Source of the DNA: Thiobacillus sp. | GTDB lineage: Bacteria; Pseudomonadota; Gammaproteobacteria; Burkholderiales; Thiobacillaceae | Direction of reading: 5' to 3' | DNA: 64,000 nucleotides | Assembly (NCBI RefSeq): GCF_030696885.1 | Contig: NZ_JAUYRI010000033.1 | Span: 1 to 64,000 of the forward strand | Shown: positions 48,135 through 57,583 of the stretch, one piece after another | How the letters are laid out: every line of letters begins with the position of its first letter | How positions within the stretch are numbered: position 1 is the first letter of the stretch | The notes under the pieces: generated by a model | Told to the model about the DNA's origin: nothing | Database searches by the model: none | Seen by the model: only the letters and a program-made list of their open reading frames with translations | Translations under genes and position numbers: made by a program

Positions 48135-48727
48135 CCCTGGCGCTGTCCGGCGCGTCCGGCATGGCCTATGGCCTGCGCCTGCTCGAGTGCCTGCTGGCCG
48201 CCGAGCTGCGCGTCTACCTGCTGGTTTCGCAGGCCGCCCACATCGTCGCCAAGCAGGAACTCGGGGTGGCCTTGCCGGCGCGCGCCGGCGACCTCGAAAA
48301 ACAGCTGTCGTCCGGCATGAACGCACGCGACGGCCAGTTGCGCGTGTTCGGTCGCGACGACTGGAATGCACCGGTCGCGTCTGGCTCCAACCCGGCCGAT
48401 GCGATGGTGGTCTGTCCCTGCTCGATGGGCACGCTCGCCGCCATCGCCCATGGCATGTCGGACAACCTGATCGAACGCGCTGCCGACGTCATGCTGAAAG
48501 AGCAGAAAAAGCTCATCCTGGTGCCGCGCGAAACGCCGTTTTCCACGCTGCATCTGGAAAACATGCTGACGCTGTCGCGCATGAACGCCGTGATCCTGCC
48601 GGCCAATCCCGGCTTTTATCATCGCCCGCAATCGGTCGAGGCCATCGTCGACTTCATCGTCGCACGCATCCTCGATCAGCTCGGCATTGCGCACACGCTG
48701 ATGGCGCGCTGGGGAGAGGACCGATGA
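48110..48727 (+). CDS. ubiX: Flavin prenyltransferase UbiX
   Basis: A 205-residue flavoprotein that prenylates FMN to supply UbiD-type decarboxylases in ubiquinone synthesis. Features: the N-terminal [17 protein letters not shown], the [17 protein letters not shown] segment, and [19 protein letters not shown] 48110 fits the family start. It overlaps the upstream gene by 25 bp and the downstream Lon-domain gene by 4 bp. Confidence 0.93.
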   Translation: MSASLRTVTLALSGASGMAYGLRLLECLLAAELRVYLLVSQAAHIVAKQELGVALPARAGDLEKQLSSGMNARDGQLRVFGRDDWNAPVASGSNPADAMVVCPCSMGTLAAIAHGMSDNLIERAADVMLKEQKKLILVPRETPFSTLHLENMLTLSRMNAVILPANPGFYHRPQSVEAIVDFIVARILDQLGIAHTLMARWGEDR

Positions 48728-49320
48728 GCGGGGATCTCAAACCGTTCCCGCTGCCGCTGTTTCCGCTCAATACCGTGGTGTTTCCCGGCGGCCAGCTGCC
48801 GCTGCGCATTTTTGAGCCGCGCTACCTCGACATGGTCAAGCAGGCCATCGCCGACGGCACGCCGTTCGGCATCTGCGGCATCCGCGAAGGCCAGGAGACG
48901 GGCACCCCCGCCGTGCCCTACCCGGTCGGCACCCGGGTGTACGTCACCGACTGGGACATGCCGCAGACCGGCATCCTGCACATCGACACCCGGGCGCAGG
49001 ACCGCTTCGTCATCCGCAGTACCCGCACCGAAACCAGCGGCCTGTTGATCGGCACTGTGGAATCGGTCAGCAGCGAAGCTGCCACCGCCGTTCCCGACGA
49101 TCTCGAACTCGCCGTCGAGATCCTGCGCCACATCGTCAACGAATACGGCGATGCGCATTTCGCTGCCCCGCACGAATTCGACAACGCGGTGTGGGTCGGC
49201 TATCGCCTGTCCGAGGTGCTGCCGCTCAAGCATTCCATCAAACAGAACCTGCTGGAGATGAACGACAGCGTGACGCGGCTGCGCATCCTCACCGAGTTTC
49301 TGAAGAAGCACATCAACTGA
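48724..49320 (+). CDS. Lon substrate-binding (LON) domain protein
   Basis: A 198-residue protein consisting only of the N-terminal LON substrate-binding domain: [32 protein letters not shown], and a C-terminal helical bundle. It has no ATPase or protease domain. Such stand-alone proteins are common in proteobacteria, and their function is not established. The stop at 49320 abuts a palindromic element. Confidence 0.88.
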   Translation: MSGDLKPFPLPLFPLNTVVFPGGQLPLRIFEPRYLDMVKQAIADGTPFGICGIREGQETGTPAVPYPVGTRVYVTDWDMPQTGILHIDTRAQDRFVIRSTRTETSGLLIGTVESVSSEAATAVPDDLELAVEILRHIVNEYGDAHFAAPHEFDNAVWVGYRLSEVLPLKHSIKQNLLEMNDSVTRLRILTEFLKKHIN

Positions 49321-49467
49321 TGAATGCCTCTAGAAATCGTAGCGAGCGGGCATCAGCCGGGTGCGCCCGGAGCGCAGGAACCGGAATGTACACAGGAGTA
49401 CATGAGGATTCCGAGCACCGGACGCGCCCGGATCATGGCCGCGCAGTAGATTTATAGAGGTATTCAC
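49321..49467. repeat. Palindromic repeat element filling the LON-PNPOx gap
   Basis: The whole 147-bp gap is an imperfect palindrome. The outer arms (GAATGCCTCTAGAAATC at 49322-49338, and 49449-49465 inverted) match 15 of 17. Further inner arms pair around a central GTAC-containing core (TGTACACAGGAGTACATG, 49387-49404). The right arm supplies AGAGG (49456-49460), the likely ribosome-binding site of the next gene. Confidence 0.7.
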
Positions 49468-50019
49468 ATGGCGCGTTTTTATTCTTCGCTCGAGCCGCGA
49501 CACCGCGACTTCATTGCCGCGCAAAAAATATTCTTCACCGCCACCGGCACGGCGAACAGCCGGCTCAATTTGTCGCCCAAGGGCATGGACAGCCTGCGCG
49601 TGCTGTCCGACACCTGCGTGGCCTACCTCGACCTCACCGGCAGCGGCAACGAAACGGCCGCGCATTTGAAGCACGACGGCCGCATGACGTTGATGTGGTG
49701 CAGCTTCGACGCCGACCCGCTGATCCTGCGCCTGTACGGACGCGGCCGCGCCGTGCGCAGGCAGGATGCCGGCTGGGCTGAATTGCGCCGCCATTTCCCC
49801 GCCCTGCCCGGCGAACGCCAGCTCATCGTGCTCGACATCGACTCGGTGCAGACCTCGTGCGGCTATGCCGTGCCGATGTATGCCTACCGCGGCGAGCGCG
49901 ATACACTGGCCCGCTGGGCCGAGAAGAAAGGCCCGGTCGGCCTGCTTGACTACTGGCGCGAGAAAAACCAGGCCAGTATCGACGGCCTGCCCACCGGACT
50001 GCTGGAGAACACCCCATGA
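49468..50019 (+). CDS. Pyridoxamine 5'-phosphate oxidase-like protein
   Basis: A 183-residue flavin-reductase/PNPOx-like split-barrel protein. Recognisable segments: KIFFTATGTANSRLNLSPKG, VAYLDLTGSGNETAAHL, LRLYGRGRAV, and DSVQTSCGYAVPMY. Such proteins bind FMN or related cofactors and reduce or oxidise unknown substrates. The ribosome-binding site falls in the palindromic element upstream. The stop overlaps the next gene by 4 bp. Confidence 0.85.
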   Translation: MARFYSSLEPRHRDFIAAQKIFFTATGTANSRLNLSPKGMDSLRVLSDTCVAYLDLTGSGNETAAHLKHDGRMTLMWCSFDADPLILRLYGRGRAVRRQDAGWAELRRHFPALPGERQLIVLDIDSVQTSCGYAVPMYAYRGERDTLARWAEKKGPVGLLDYWREKNQASIDGLPTGLLENTP

Positions 50020-50222
50020 AACGTATTCTGATGATCGCCGGAATGCTGCTGCTTGCCGCCTGCGACCCCACCCCACCGCCGCAGCCCGAAACCGAACGCC
50101 AACCCAACCCGGTGTTCGAGACACAGATCCAGGCGATGGAAAAGGCACGCGCAGTGGAAGGCCAGGTCATGGAGGCGGCGGAAGCCCAGCGCCGACAAAT
50201 GGACGCGGCGACGCAGCCTTGA
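50016..50222 (+). CDS. Small lipoprotein
   Basis: A 68-residue predicted lipoprotein with lipobox LLAAC (Cys16), a short Pro-rich stretch (DPTPPPQPETE) and a helical tail rich in Ala/Glu/Gln. No family is recognised. It is translationally coupled to the upstream oxidase-like gene by ATGA. Confidence 0.75.
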   Translation: MKRILMIAGMLLLAACDPTPPPQPETERQPNPVFETQIQAMEKARAVEGQVMEAAEAQRRQMDAATQP

Positions 50223-50225
50223 CCG

Positions 50226-50426
50226 ATGTTGAAGTGGTTGCTCACCCTGATCGCGGCCCTGCTGGTGCTGGGCCTGCTGACACCGTGGCTCAACCGGCTG
50301 GGCTTCGGCCGGCTGCCGGGCGACCTGCGGATCAAGCGCGCCCGTGGCACCCTGTACTTTCCGTTCACAAGCGTCATCCTGCTGTCGCTGGCACTGACGC
50401 TGCTGGTCCACCTGTTTGGTCGATGA
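50226..50426 (+). CDS. DUF2905 two-helix membrane protein
   Basis: A 66-residue protein with two membrane helices (residues 4-22 and 45-63) joined by the conserved loop RLGFGRLPGDLRIKRARGTLYFPF, which identifies the DUF2905 family. Function unknown. It starts 3 bp after the lipoprotein stop. Confidence 0.88.
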   Translation: MLKWLLTLIAALLVLGLLTPWLNRLGFGRLPGDLRIKRARGTLYFPFTSVILLSLALTLLVHLFGR

Positions 50427-50457
50427 CCCAGGCGCCTGCCATGAGGCTTGATGCACA

Positions 50458-51018
50458 ATGAATAAAGCCTTCGTCAAGGAAACCGACGCGCCCGACGCCG
50501 ACGAGGACGAGATCGCCGCGCCCGCCCTGCCCGCCGGGTCGAAGAATTACATGACGCCCGCCGGCTACGCGCAGCTGGATGCCGAATTCAGCCAGCTGTG
50601 GAAAGTCGAGCGGCCCAAGCTGGTGGAAATCATTTCGTGGGCGGCCAGCAACGGCGACCGCTCGGAAAACGGCGACTACATCTACGGCAAGAAGCGCCTG
50701 CGCGAAGTCGATCGCCGCATCCGTTTTCTGTCAAAGCGACTGGAAAACGCGGAAGTGGTCGACCCCGCGACGCGCGAGGATTCCGACCAGGTCTTCTTCG
50801 GTGCCACCGTCACGGTGGCGGACACGGATGGCAGCGAATCCACCTTCGCCATCGTCGGCATCGACGAGGCCGATGCCGGCCGCGGCCGCATCGCCTGGAT
50901 TTCGCCGATGGCACGCGCACTCATGAAAGCGCGCGAGGGCGACACCGTCACGGTGCAGACTCCGGACGGACGGCGCGAGGTGGAGATCGTCGCAGTGCGC
51001 TACCAGGCGATCGACTGA
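50458..51018 (+). CDS. greB: Transcription elongation factor GreB
   Basis: A 186-residue Gre factor that stimulates RNA cleavage in backtracked polymerase. An acidic leader of about 25 residues precedes the coiled coil (KNYMTPAGYAQLDAEFSQLW, SNGDRSENGDYIYGKKRLRE). The C-terminal domain has VFFGATVTVADTDG and ISPMARALMKAREGD. The basic patch and Asp-Glu tip fit GreB rather than GreA. Converges with the cnoX-like gene (7-bp gap). Confidence 0.94.
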   Translation: MNKAFVKETDAPDADEDEIAAPALPAGSKNYMTPAGYAQLDAEFSQLWKVERPKLVEIISWAASNGDRSENGDYIYGKKRLREVDRRIRFLSKRLENAEVVDPATREDSDQVFFGATVTVADTDGSESTFAIVGIDEADAGRGRIAWISPMARALMKAREGDTVTVQTPDGRREVEIVAVRYQAID

Positions 51019-51025
51019 GAAAAAC

Positions 51026-51868
51026 TCAGTACAGCAAACTGGAAAGCTGGCGCCGGTAGCGGCTGACCAACTCGCCGCCACCCAGCAGATCGAATACCGA
51101 TAGCAAGGTCTTGCGGCCGATATCGTCTTCAAAGCCGCGGTCGCGGCGGACGATTTCCAGCAACTGATCCATGCCCGCCTCGTGCTGGCCGGCGGCGACC
51201 AGCAGCTTGGCGAGCTTCAGCCGCGCCGCCAGATCGTTTTCGTTCGCTGCCACCTGTGCGGTCAGTGCGGCCACATCCTCGCCTGCCACGCCCATGAACT
51301 GCAGCCGCGCCTTCAACTGCGCGACACGCGGATCGGCATCGTCCGGCACGCTCGCGATCAATCGCCGCGCTTCGTCGGCTTCGCCGAGATCCATCATGAT
51401 TTCCGCCGCATCGAGGCGCACGCCAACATGGGCCGGATCAACGCGTGAGGCATCGGCGAGCGCCTGCAGCGCGGCAGGCAGGTCGCCCGCGGCGCGCAAG
51501 CCGGCGGCCTGCGCGCGCATCTCCTCGGCCGGGCTGGGAATCAGTCGATCCAGAAAGGCGCGCACCTCGCCTTCCGGCAGCGCGCCGGAAAACTCGTCGA
51601 CCTGCTCGCCGTTGACGAAGGCCTTGACGCTGGGGATGCCGCGCACGCCGTAGCGCACGGCAAGCTCCTGGTTGTCGTCGGAGTTGATCTTGGCGAGCAG
51701 GAATTTGCCGCCGTATTCGGCCGCGAGTTTTTCCAGGACGGGCTTGAGTGATTTGCACGGCCCGCACCAGGGCGCCCAAAAATCGACGACGACCGGGCGA
51801 TGCTTCGATTCATCGAGAACGTGTTGCTGGAAATCGGCGAGACCAACGTCGAGGGCGTGTTCAGACAT
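51026..51868 (-). CDS. CnoX/YbbN-like thioredoxin with TPR tail
   Basis: A 280-residue protein. The thioredoxin domain (residues 1-110) has an intact WCGPC site (Cys35, Cys38), unlike E. coli YbbN which lacks one cysteine. Residues 115-280 form TPR-like helices. CnoX proteins are redox-protected holdases handing clients to chaperones. A full CGPC suggests retained oxidoreductase activity, as in Caulobacter-type CnoX (inference). It is 24 bp upstream of purB's stop, same strand. Confidence 0.9.
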   Translation of the reverse strand: MSEHALDVGLADFQQHVLDESKHRPVVVDFWAPWCGPCKSLKPVLEKLAAEYGGKFLLAKINSDDNQELAVRYGVRGIPSVKAFVNGEQVDEFSGALPEGEVRAFLDRLIPSPAEEMRAQAAGLRAAGDLPAALQALADASRVDPAHVGVRLDAAEIMMDLGEADEARRLIASVPDDADPRVAQLKARLQFMGVAGEDVAALTAQVAANENDLAARLKLAKLLVAAGQHEAGMDQLLEIVRRDRGFEDDIGRKTLLSVFDLLGGGELVSRYRRQLSSLLY

Positions 51869-51892
51869 GGGCGCTCCGTTTAAAGGTGTCCG

Positions 51893-53317
<1,425 letters not shown>

Positions 53318-53911
53318 TTAAACGGTCCGCCTGTCGCGGACGGCCTGCGCCAGCGTGCCGCTGTCGACATATTCCAGTTCGCCGCCCACCGGCACGCCAC
53401 GCGCCAACCGGCTGACCTTGAGGCCGCGCGCCTTCAGCAATTCGCCGATGGTGTGCGCGGTGGCTTCGCCCTCGGGGGTGAAGTTGGTCGCCAGGATGAC
53501 TTCTTCCACCGTCCCGTCGAGTGCGCGGCTGATCAGCCGGTCGAGATGAATCTCGCGCGGGCCGATGCCGTCGAGCGGGCTCAAGCGCCCCATCAGCACG
53601 AAATACAGGCCGGCGTAGCTGTGCGTGGCTTCCATCATGTTGAAGTCGGTCGGCATTTCGACCACTGCCAGCTGTTGCTTGTCGCGCTTGGGGCTGGTGC
53701 AGACCTCGCACACTTCCGCCTCGGAAAAATTGTTGCACAGGCGACAGTGGTGCAGATGCGTCAGCGCATGCTTGAGCGCGCCGGCCAGCTGCTCGGCGCC
53801 TTTGCGGTCGCGCTGCAACAGATGGTAGGCCATGCGTGCCGCCGACTTGGGCCCGACGCCGGGCAGCACGCGCAGCGCGCCGATCAGGTTTTCAAGTGCG
53901 GCAGGTTGCAC
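53318..53911 (-). CDS. recR: Recombination mediator RecR
   Basis: A 197-residue protein that with RecO/RecF loads RecA at gaps. The N-terminal HhH ([20 protein letters not shown]), the zinc finger ([16 protein letters not shown]) and the Toprim domain ([20 protein letters not shown]) are all visible. Follows ybaB by 4 bp, in the conserved dnaX-ybaB-recR order. Confidence 0.96.
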   Translation of the reverse strand: MQPAALENLIGALRVLPGVGPKSAARMAYHLLQRDRKGAEQLAGALKHALTHLHHCRLCNNFSEAEVCEVCTSPKRDKQQLAVVEMPTDFNMMEATHSYAGLYFVLMGRLSPLDGIGPREIHLDRLISRALDGTVEEVILATNFTPEGEATAHTIGELLKARGLKVSRLARGVPVGGELEYVDSGTLAQAVRDRRTV

Positions 53912-53915
53912 GGGG

Positions 53916-54242
53916 TCAGAACGGCAGCTTCATGCCGGGCGGAATCGGCATACCGGCGGTCACGCCCGCCATTTTTTCCTGCACCGTGGCTTCGACCTTG
54001 CGCACTGCGTCGTTCATTGCCGCGGCCACCAGGTCTTCCAACATTTCACGGTCGTCCGTCATCAGGCTTGGGTCGATGACGACGCGGCGCACGTCGTGCT
54101 TGCAGGTCATCGTCACCTTGACCATGCCGGCGCCGCTGGCGCCCTCGACCTCGATTTCGGCGAGCTTGGCCTGCATCTTGGCCATGTTCTCCTGCATCTG
54201 CTGGACCTGCTTCATCATGTTGCCGATGCCGCCCTTCATCAT
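53916..54242 (-). CDS. ybaB: YbaB/EbfC nucleoid-associated protein
   Basis: A 108-residue DNA-binding protein. Typical pattern: [18 protein letters not shown], then [19 protein letters not shown] and VVIDPSLM. The start overlaps the dnaX stop by 4 bp. Function in vivo is modest; it coats DNA and may aid recombination with RecR. Confidence 0.94.
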   Translation of the reverse strand: MMKGGIGNMMKQVQQMQENMAKMQAKLAEIEVEGASGAGMVKVTMTCKHDVRRVVIDPSLMTDDREMLEDLVAAAMNDAVRKVEATVQEKMAGVTAGMPIPPGMKLPF

Positions 54243-55972
54243 GTTGATTCTCCTAATGGCTGTATGGTTGAGGCGTCCACCCGACCGCCAAACTGTTCGA
54301 CCAGCTCGCGCACGAACGGATCCGATTCGATCGCGGCCACCGCTTCGGCCTGGCGCGCTTCCTTGATGCGGGTGCGCACTTGCTGCGGCGTTTGTTCGGC
54401 GGCAGCGCCGATCTCGAACGTCACCTGCAGCGCCGCGCCGTGCTTGTCACGCAGCGCCGATACCAGCTTGTCCTGATAGGCGCGGTCGAGCAAATGTTTG
54501 TCCGCTTCGCCAACGCGCAGCGTCACCGCATTGTCCGTCTGCGATACCAGTTCGCAGTGGTCGGCGAGCATCTTGGCCATGCCGCCCAGGCGCAATGCGG
54601 CCACCACCGCGAGCCAGTCCCAGGCTGCGGTGGGCGCAGGCTCGCGCGCCTGCAGCGGTGCAGCGGCGGCGGCGGCAGCAGCGGCAGCGGCAGCGGCAGC
54701 GGCAGCGGGGGACGCGGGCGGCTCGGCAATGACTTCGGCACGCGGCACCACGACGGGCGCGGCTGCCGCAGGCGCACGGGTCGTCGCCGCCGGTGCCGCG
54801 GCCTGCGGCGTAGGCGCGCGCGCCGGTGTCGGACGGGCGGGCGGCGCCGGACGCGGCGCGCCCGACCCTGCGGCGAACGCCAGCATGCGCAGCAGCGTCA
54901 TGCAGAAACCGGAAAACTCGTCCGGCGCATACGGCAGGTCGCGGCGGCCGTTCAGCGCAATCTGGTAATACAGCTGCACCGTTTCGGCGTCCAGCTGCGC
55001 GGCCGCGGTCTGCATGCGCTCGGCGTCCATGCCGGCTTCAATGGCATTGGGGGCGTGCAGCAGCAAGGCCAGCTGGGTCAGCACATTGCCAAGATCCTGC
55101 AGCGCGGCGTCAAACGCGATGCCGCGCTCGGCCAACTGGCGCGCCTGCGCCAGCAACGCGTCGCCGTCCTGCGCCGCCAGCGCATCGAGCAGGTCGAACA
55201 GGTAATCGCGCCGCACCGTGCCAAGCATGGCCTCGACGGCGGCGGCCTCCACCTTGCCGCCGCCGTAGGCAATCGCCTGATCGGTCAGCGACAGCGCATC
55301 GCGCATGCTGCCGGCGGCAGCGCGCGCCAGAATATTCAGCGCAGCGGGTTCGGCGTCGACGTTTTCCTGCGCCAGCACCTCGCCCAGGTGCTGTGCCACC
55401 AGCGCGGGCAGCATCGGCTTCAGGTTGAACTGCAGGCAACGCGACAGCACCGTCACCGGAATTTTCTGTGGGTCGGTGGTGGCGAGGATGAATTTCACAT
55501 GCGCGGGCGGCTCTTCCAGCGTCTTCAGCATGGAGTTGAACGCCGGCTTCGACAACATGTGCACTTCGTCGATGATGTAGACCTTGTAGCGCCCCACCGT
55601 CGGCGCGTACTGCGCATTGTCGAGCACTTCGCGCATGTTGTCGACGCCGGTGTTCGACGCGGCGTCGAGCTCCAGCAGGTCGACAAAGCGCCCGGCATCG
55701 ATCTGGGTGCAGGCCGAACAGGTGCCGCAGGGAGTATTGGTGACGCCGGTTTCGCAGTTGAGGCACTTGGCAAGAATCCGCGCCAGCGTGGTCTTGCCCA
55801 CCCCGCGCGTGCCGGTCAGCAGATAGGCATGGTGTAGCCGCCCCTGGGTCAGCGCATTCGACAGCGCCTGTACCACATGCTCCTGTCCCTTGAGGTCGGC
55901 AAACACGCGCGGCCGCCACTTGCGCGCCAGCGCAAGTGCGGGGGATGCGGAATCGCCGAAGAGATCAGTCAT
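54239..55972 (-). CDS. dnaX: DNA polymerase III subunit tau/gamma
   Basis: A 577-residue clamp loader subunit. Walker [10 protein letters not shown] (residues 54-62), a four-cysteine zinc module ([17 protein letters not shown]), Walker B IIDEVHML and sensor [10 protein letters not shown] are intact. After residue 365 there is a Pro/Ala-rich linker with a 16-residue alanine run, followed by the tau C-terminal domains. No A-rich slippery site like that of E. coli was seen, so whether gamma is made is unclear. It lies downstream of the 4.5S RNA gene. Confidence 0.95.
   Translation of the reverse strand: MTDLFGDSASPALALARKWRPRVFADLKGQEHVVQALSNALTQGRLHHAYLLTGTRGVGKTTLARILAKCLNCETGVTNTPCGTCSACTQIDAGRFVDLLELDAASNTGVDNMREVLDNAQYAPTVGRYKVYIIDEVHMLSKPAFNSMLKTLEEPPAHVKFILATTDPQKIPVTVLSRCLQFNLKPMLPALVAQHLGEVLAQENVDAEPAALNILARAAAGSMRDALSLTDQAIAYGGGKVEAAAVEAMLGTVRRDYLFDLLDALAAQDGDALLAQARQLAERGIAFDAALQDLGNVLTQLALLLHAPNAIEAGMDAERMQTAAAQLDAETVQLYYQIALNGRRDLPYAPDEFSGFCMTLLRMLAFAAGSGAPRPAPPARPTPARAPTPQAAAPAATTRAPAAAAPVVVPRAEVIAEPPASPAAAAAAAAAAAAAAAAPLQAREPAPTAAWDWLAVVAALRLGGMAKMLADHCELVSQTDNAVTLRVGEADKHLLDRAYQDKLVSALRDKHGAALQVTFEIGAAAEQTPQQVRTRIKEARQAEAVAAIESDPFVRELVEQFGGRVDASTIQPLGEST
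54660..54706. repeat. GCN microsatellite-like run in dnaX
   Basis: Tandem GCGGCA/GCAGCG-type triplets encode about 16 consecutive alanines in the DnaX linker. Such in-frame triplet tracts can change length by slippage without breaking the frame. Confidence 0.8.
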
Positions 55973-55992
55973 GGTTTATGTGGAAGCGGGAA

Positions 55993-56101
55993 CCATTCCA
56001 GGTTGCTTTCTAACGGAGACAAGGCGGAGAGCCGCAGACAGTACATCGCAGTACGGCAAGGCTCGACAACGCAGTATCCGTTAGAAAGCAGCCTGGAATG
56101 G
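55993..56101. repeat. Palindromic element between the 4.5S RNA gene and dnaX
   Basis: A 109-bp element with 25-bp outer arms (55993-56017, 56077-56101), matching at 24 of 25 positions when inverted. Inside are smaller dyads around a GTACAT-GCAGTAC core (about 56041-56054). Its edge touches the 3' end of the 4.5S RNA gene and lies 20 bp before the dnaX start. Confidence 0.8.
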
Positions 56102-56194
56102 CGAGCCAGAACCCCGGCACTGGCATCGGTCGCTGTGGCTGCTTCCTTCCGGACCTGACCCGATTCACAACTTAGCCATGCGGGGAGGCCCGCC
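56100..56194 (-). ncRNA. ffs: 4.5S RNA (signal recognition particle RNA)
   Basis: The minus strand contains the conserved SRP apical region GGTCAGGTCCGGAAGGAAGC followed by AGCC, which binds Ffh. The 5' end GGCGGGCC pairs with the 3' end GGCTCGCC (one G-U), closing the long hairpin, and GCCGGGGTT matches the usual 3' side. Length about 95 nt is right for the bacterial short form. It sits upstream of dnaX, a common position. Confidence 0.93.
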
Positions 56195-56219
56195 ACGCGT
56201 ATTTTACCCCGGATGCGGG

Positions 56220-57293
56220 TTATTCCTCATCCGCCGGCGCGGTCAGCCGGCGTTTTTTCACGGCGTCGGCCAGCATGCGCAGCAGCGGCACGGTGTCGTC
56301 CCAGCCGATGCAGGCGTCGGTGATTGACTTGGCGTATTCCAGCGGCTGGCCCGGCACCAGATCCTGGCGCCCGGCATTGAGATGGCTCTCGACCATGGCG
56401 CCGATGATGCGCATGTCGCCGCCGGCCACCTGGGCGGCCACCTCGGCGCCCACATCGATCTGGCGCTGGTGCTGCTTGCTCGAATTGGCGTGCGAAAAAT
56501 CGATCATCAACTGCTGGCGCAGGCCGGCAGCGGCCAGTTCGCCGCACGCCAGATTGACGCTCGCGGCGTCGTAGTTGGGCGTCTTGCCGCCGCGCAGGAT
56601 CACATGGGTGTCCTCGTTGCCCGTGGTGCTGAACACGCCGACGTGGCCCGACTTGGTGATGGAGATGAAATGGTGGCGCCCCGCTGCCGCCTTGATCGCA
56701 TCCACGGCGATCCGCAGGCTGCCATCGGTACCGTTCTTGAACCCCACCGGGCACGACAGGCCGGACGCCAGCTGGCGGTGCGACTGCGACTCGGTGGTGC
56801 GCGCGCCGATTGCACCCCAGCTCACCAGGTCGGCTATGTACTGCGGCGACACCAGGTCGAGGAACTCGGTCGCGCATGGCAGACCGATTTCACTGATCTC
56901 CAGCAATAACTTGCGTGCCAGCCGCAGGCCCTCGTTGATGTCGTAGCTCTCGTTCAGATGCGGGTCGTTGATCAGGCCTTTCCAGCCCACGGTGGTGCGC
57001 GGCTTCTCGAAATACACCCGCATCACGATAATGAGCTCGTGCGCGAGTTCGTCAGCCAGCGGTTTCAACTTGCGGGCATAATCCAGCGCAGCATCCGGGT
57101 CATGAATGGAACACGGTCCGACGATGATGAACAGGCGATCATCCGCCCCGCGCAGCACGTCGTGGATCGCGCTGCGCGCATGCGCCACATGCGCGTGCAC
57201 GGCCTCGCTGGCACGCAGCTCGCGCATGATCTGCATCGGTGCGAGCAGTTCGCCGCTTTGCTCGATGCGGGTGTCGTCGGTTCGGGTAGACAT
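56220..57293 (-). CDS. DAHP synthase (class I, AroF/G/H type)
   Basis: A 357-residue enzyme condensing phosphoenolpyruvate and erythrose-4-phosphate, the first step of the shikimate pathway. Motifs: FIIVGPCSIHDPDAALDYA, MRVYFEKPRTTVGWKGLIND, GARTTESQSHRQLASGLSCP, and VILRGGKTPNYDA. Which aromatic amino acid inhibits it cannot be told from the protein, but the leader upstream carries Phe and Tyr codons and a terminator, suggesting phenylalanine/tyrosine attenuation. The start MSTRTDDTRIEQ has GGAG about 7 bases upstream. Confidence 0.95.
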   Translation of the reverse strand: MSTRTDDTRIEQSGELLAPMQIMRELRASEAVHAHVAHARSAIHDVLRGADDRLFIIVGPCSIHDPDAALDYARKLKPLADELAHELIIVMRVYFEKPRTTVGWKGLINDPHLNESYDINEGLRLARKLLLEISEIGLPCATEFLDLVSPQYIADLVSWGAIGARTTESQSHRQLASGLSCPVGFKNGTDGSLRIAVDAIKAAAGRHHFISITKSGHVGVFSTTGNEDTHVILRGGKTPNYDAASVNLACGELAAAGLRQQLMIDFSHANSSKQHQRQIDVGAEVAAQVAGGDMRIIGAMVESHLNAGRQDLVPGQPLEYAKSITDACIGWDDTVPLLRMLADAVKKRRLTAPADEE

Positions 57294-57343
57294 GTTCTGG
57301 CTCCGTAAATGTGCGTTGCATTGCGGCGGCGGCGTCCTAAACG

Positions 57344-57370
57344 AAAAAACCGCCAGCGGGCTGGCGGTTT
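57344..57370 (-). terminator. Attenuator terminator upstream of DAHP synthase
   Basis: On the minus strand the 10-bp stem AAACCGCCAG/CTGGCGGTTT with a 4-nt loop (57347-57370) is followed by a run of U. No minus-strand gene ends here: the next gene is the DAHP synthase downstream and the only upstream coding unit is the leader peptide. It is therefore a leader terminator. GGCGGT at 57405-57410 can pair with ACCGCC (57363-57368) to form an antiterminator. Confidence 0.75.
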
Positions 57371-57391
57371 CGTCAAGGCCGGCTGTTCGTC

Positions 57392-57460
57392 TCAGCGCCT
57401 CCCGACCGCCTGTGGCGTGGGATAAAAGCGGCTAAAAAAGAACTTCCCGGCATGGATCAT
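57392..57460 (-). CDS. Phe/Tyr-rich leader peptide of the DAHP synthase attenuator
   Basis: A 22-codon ORF (ATG at 57460, TGA at 57392-57394). Its peptide has KFFFSRFYPTP at positions 6-16: three consecutive Phe codons (57434-57442), a fourth at 57425-57427 and a Tyr at 57422-57424. It is followed 22 bp later by a terminator hairpin. This is the hallmark of ribosome-mediated attenuation, like pheL. A ribosome stalled at the Phe codons would leave the antiterminator strand 57404-57412 free. The ribosome-binding site is not clear. Confidence 0.72.
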   Translation of the reverse strand: MIHAGKFFFSRFYPTPQAVGRR

Positions 57461-57467
57461 GCATGGC

Positions 57468-57497
57468 AGTCTATCAAATTAGACCAGACCCCGCCAA
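57468..57497 (-). promoter_or_regulatory. Candidate promoter of the DAHP synthase leader
   Basis: On the minus strand TTGGCG (57492-57497), an 18-bp spacer and TAGACT (57468-57473) resemble a sigma-70 promoter. The expected start, near 57461, would leave little or no untranslated sequence before the leader ATG, so the true promoter could lie further upstream. Confidence 0.3.
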
Positions 57498-57583
57498 GCG
57501 CTTTGTGCCGGCCGGGGCACCCCGATCCGGGCACGCCACCGCCTCGTTCCAGGACCGGCGAGGCAAACATAAGGAGAAACAGC

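Noticed and set aside
54239-55972. Programmed frameshift in dnaX giving gamma
   Set aside because: No A-AAA-AAG-type slippery heptamer with a following hairpin was found by eye.
57344-57370. Hairpin upstream of DAHP synthase as a plain terminator of the plus-strand gene
   Set aside because: The U-rich run follows on the minus strand, and no plus-strand gene ends before it.
57452-57583. Extension of the large PilZ-EAL gene to ATG 57452
   Set aside because: No ribosome-binding site at 57452, Pro/Arg-rich atypical residues, and it would overlap the attenuator leader and its promoter; GTG 57584 has an ideal AAGGAG.
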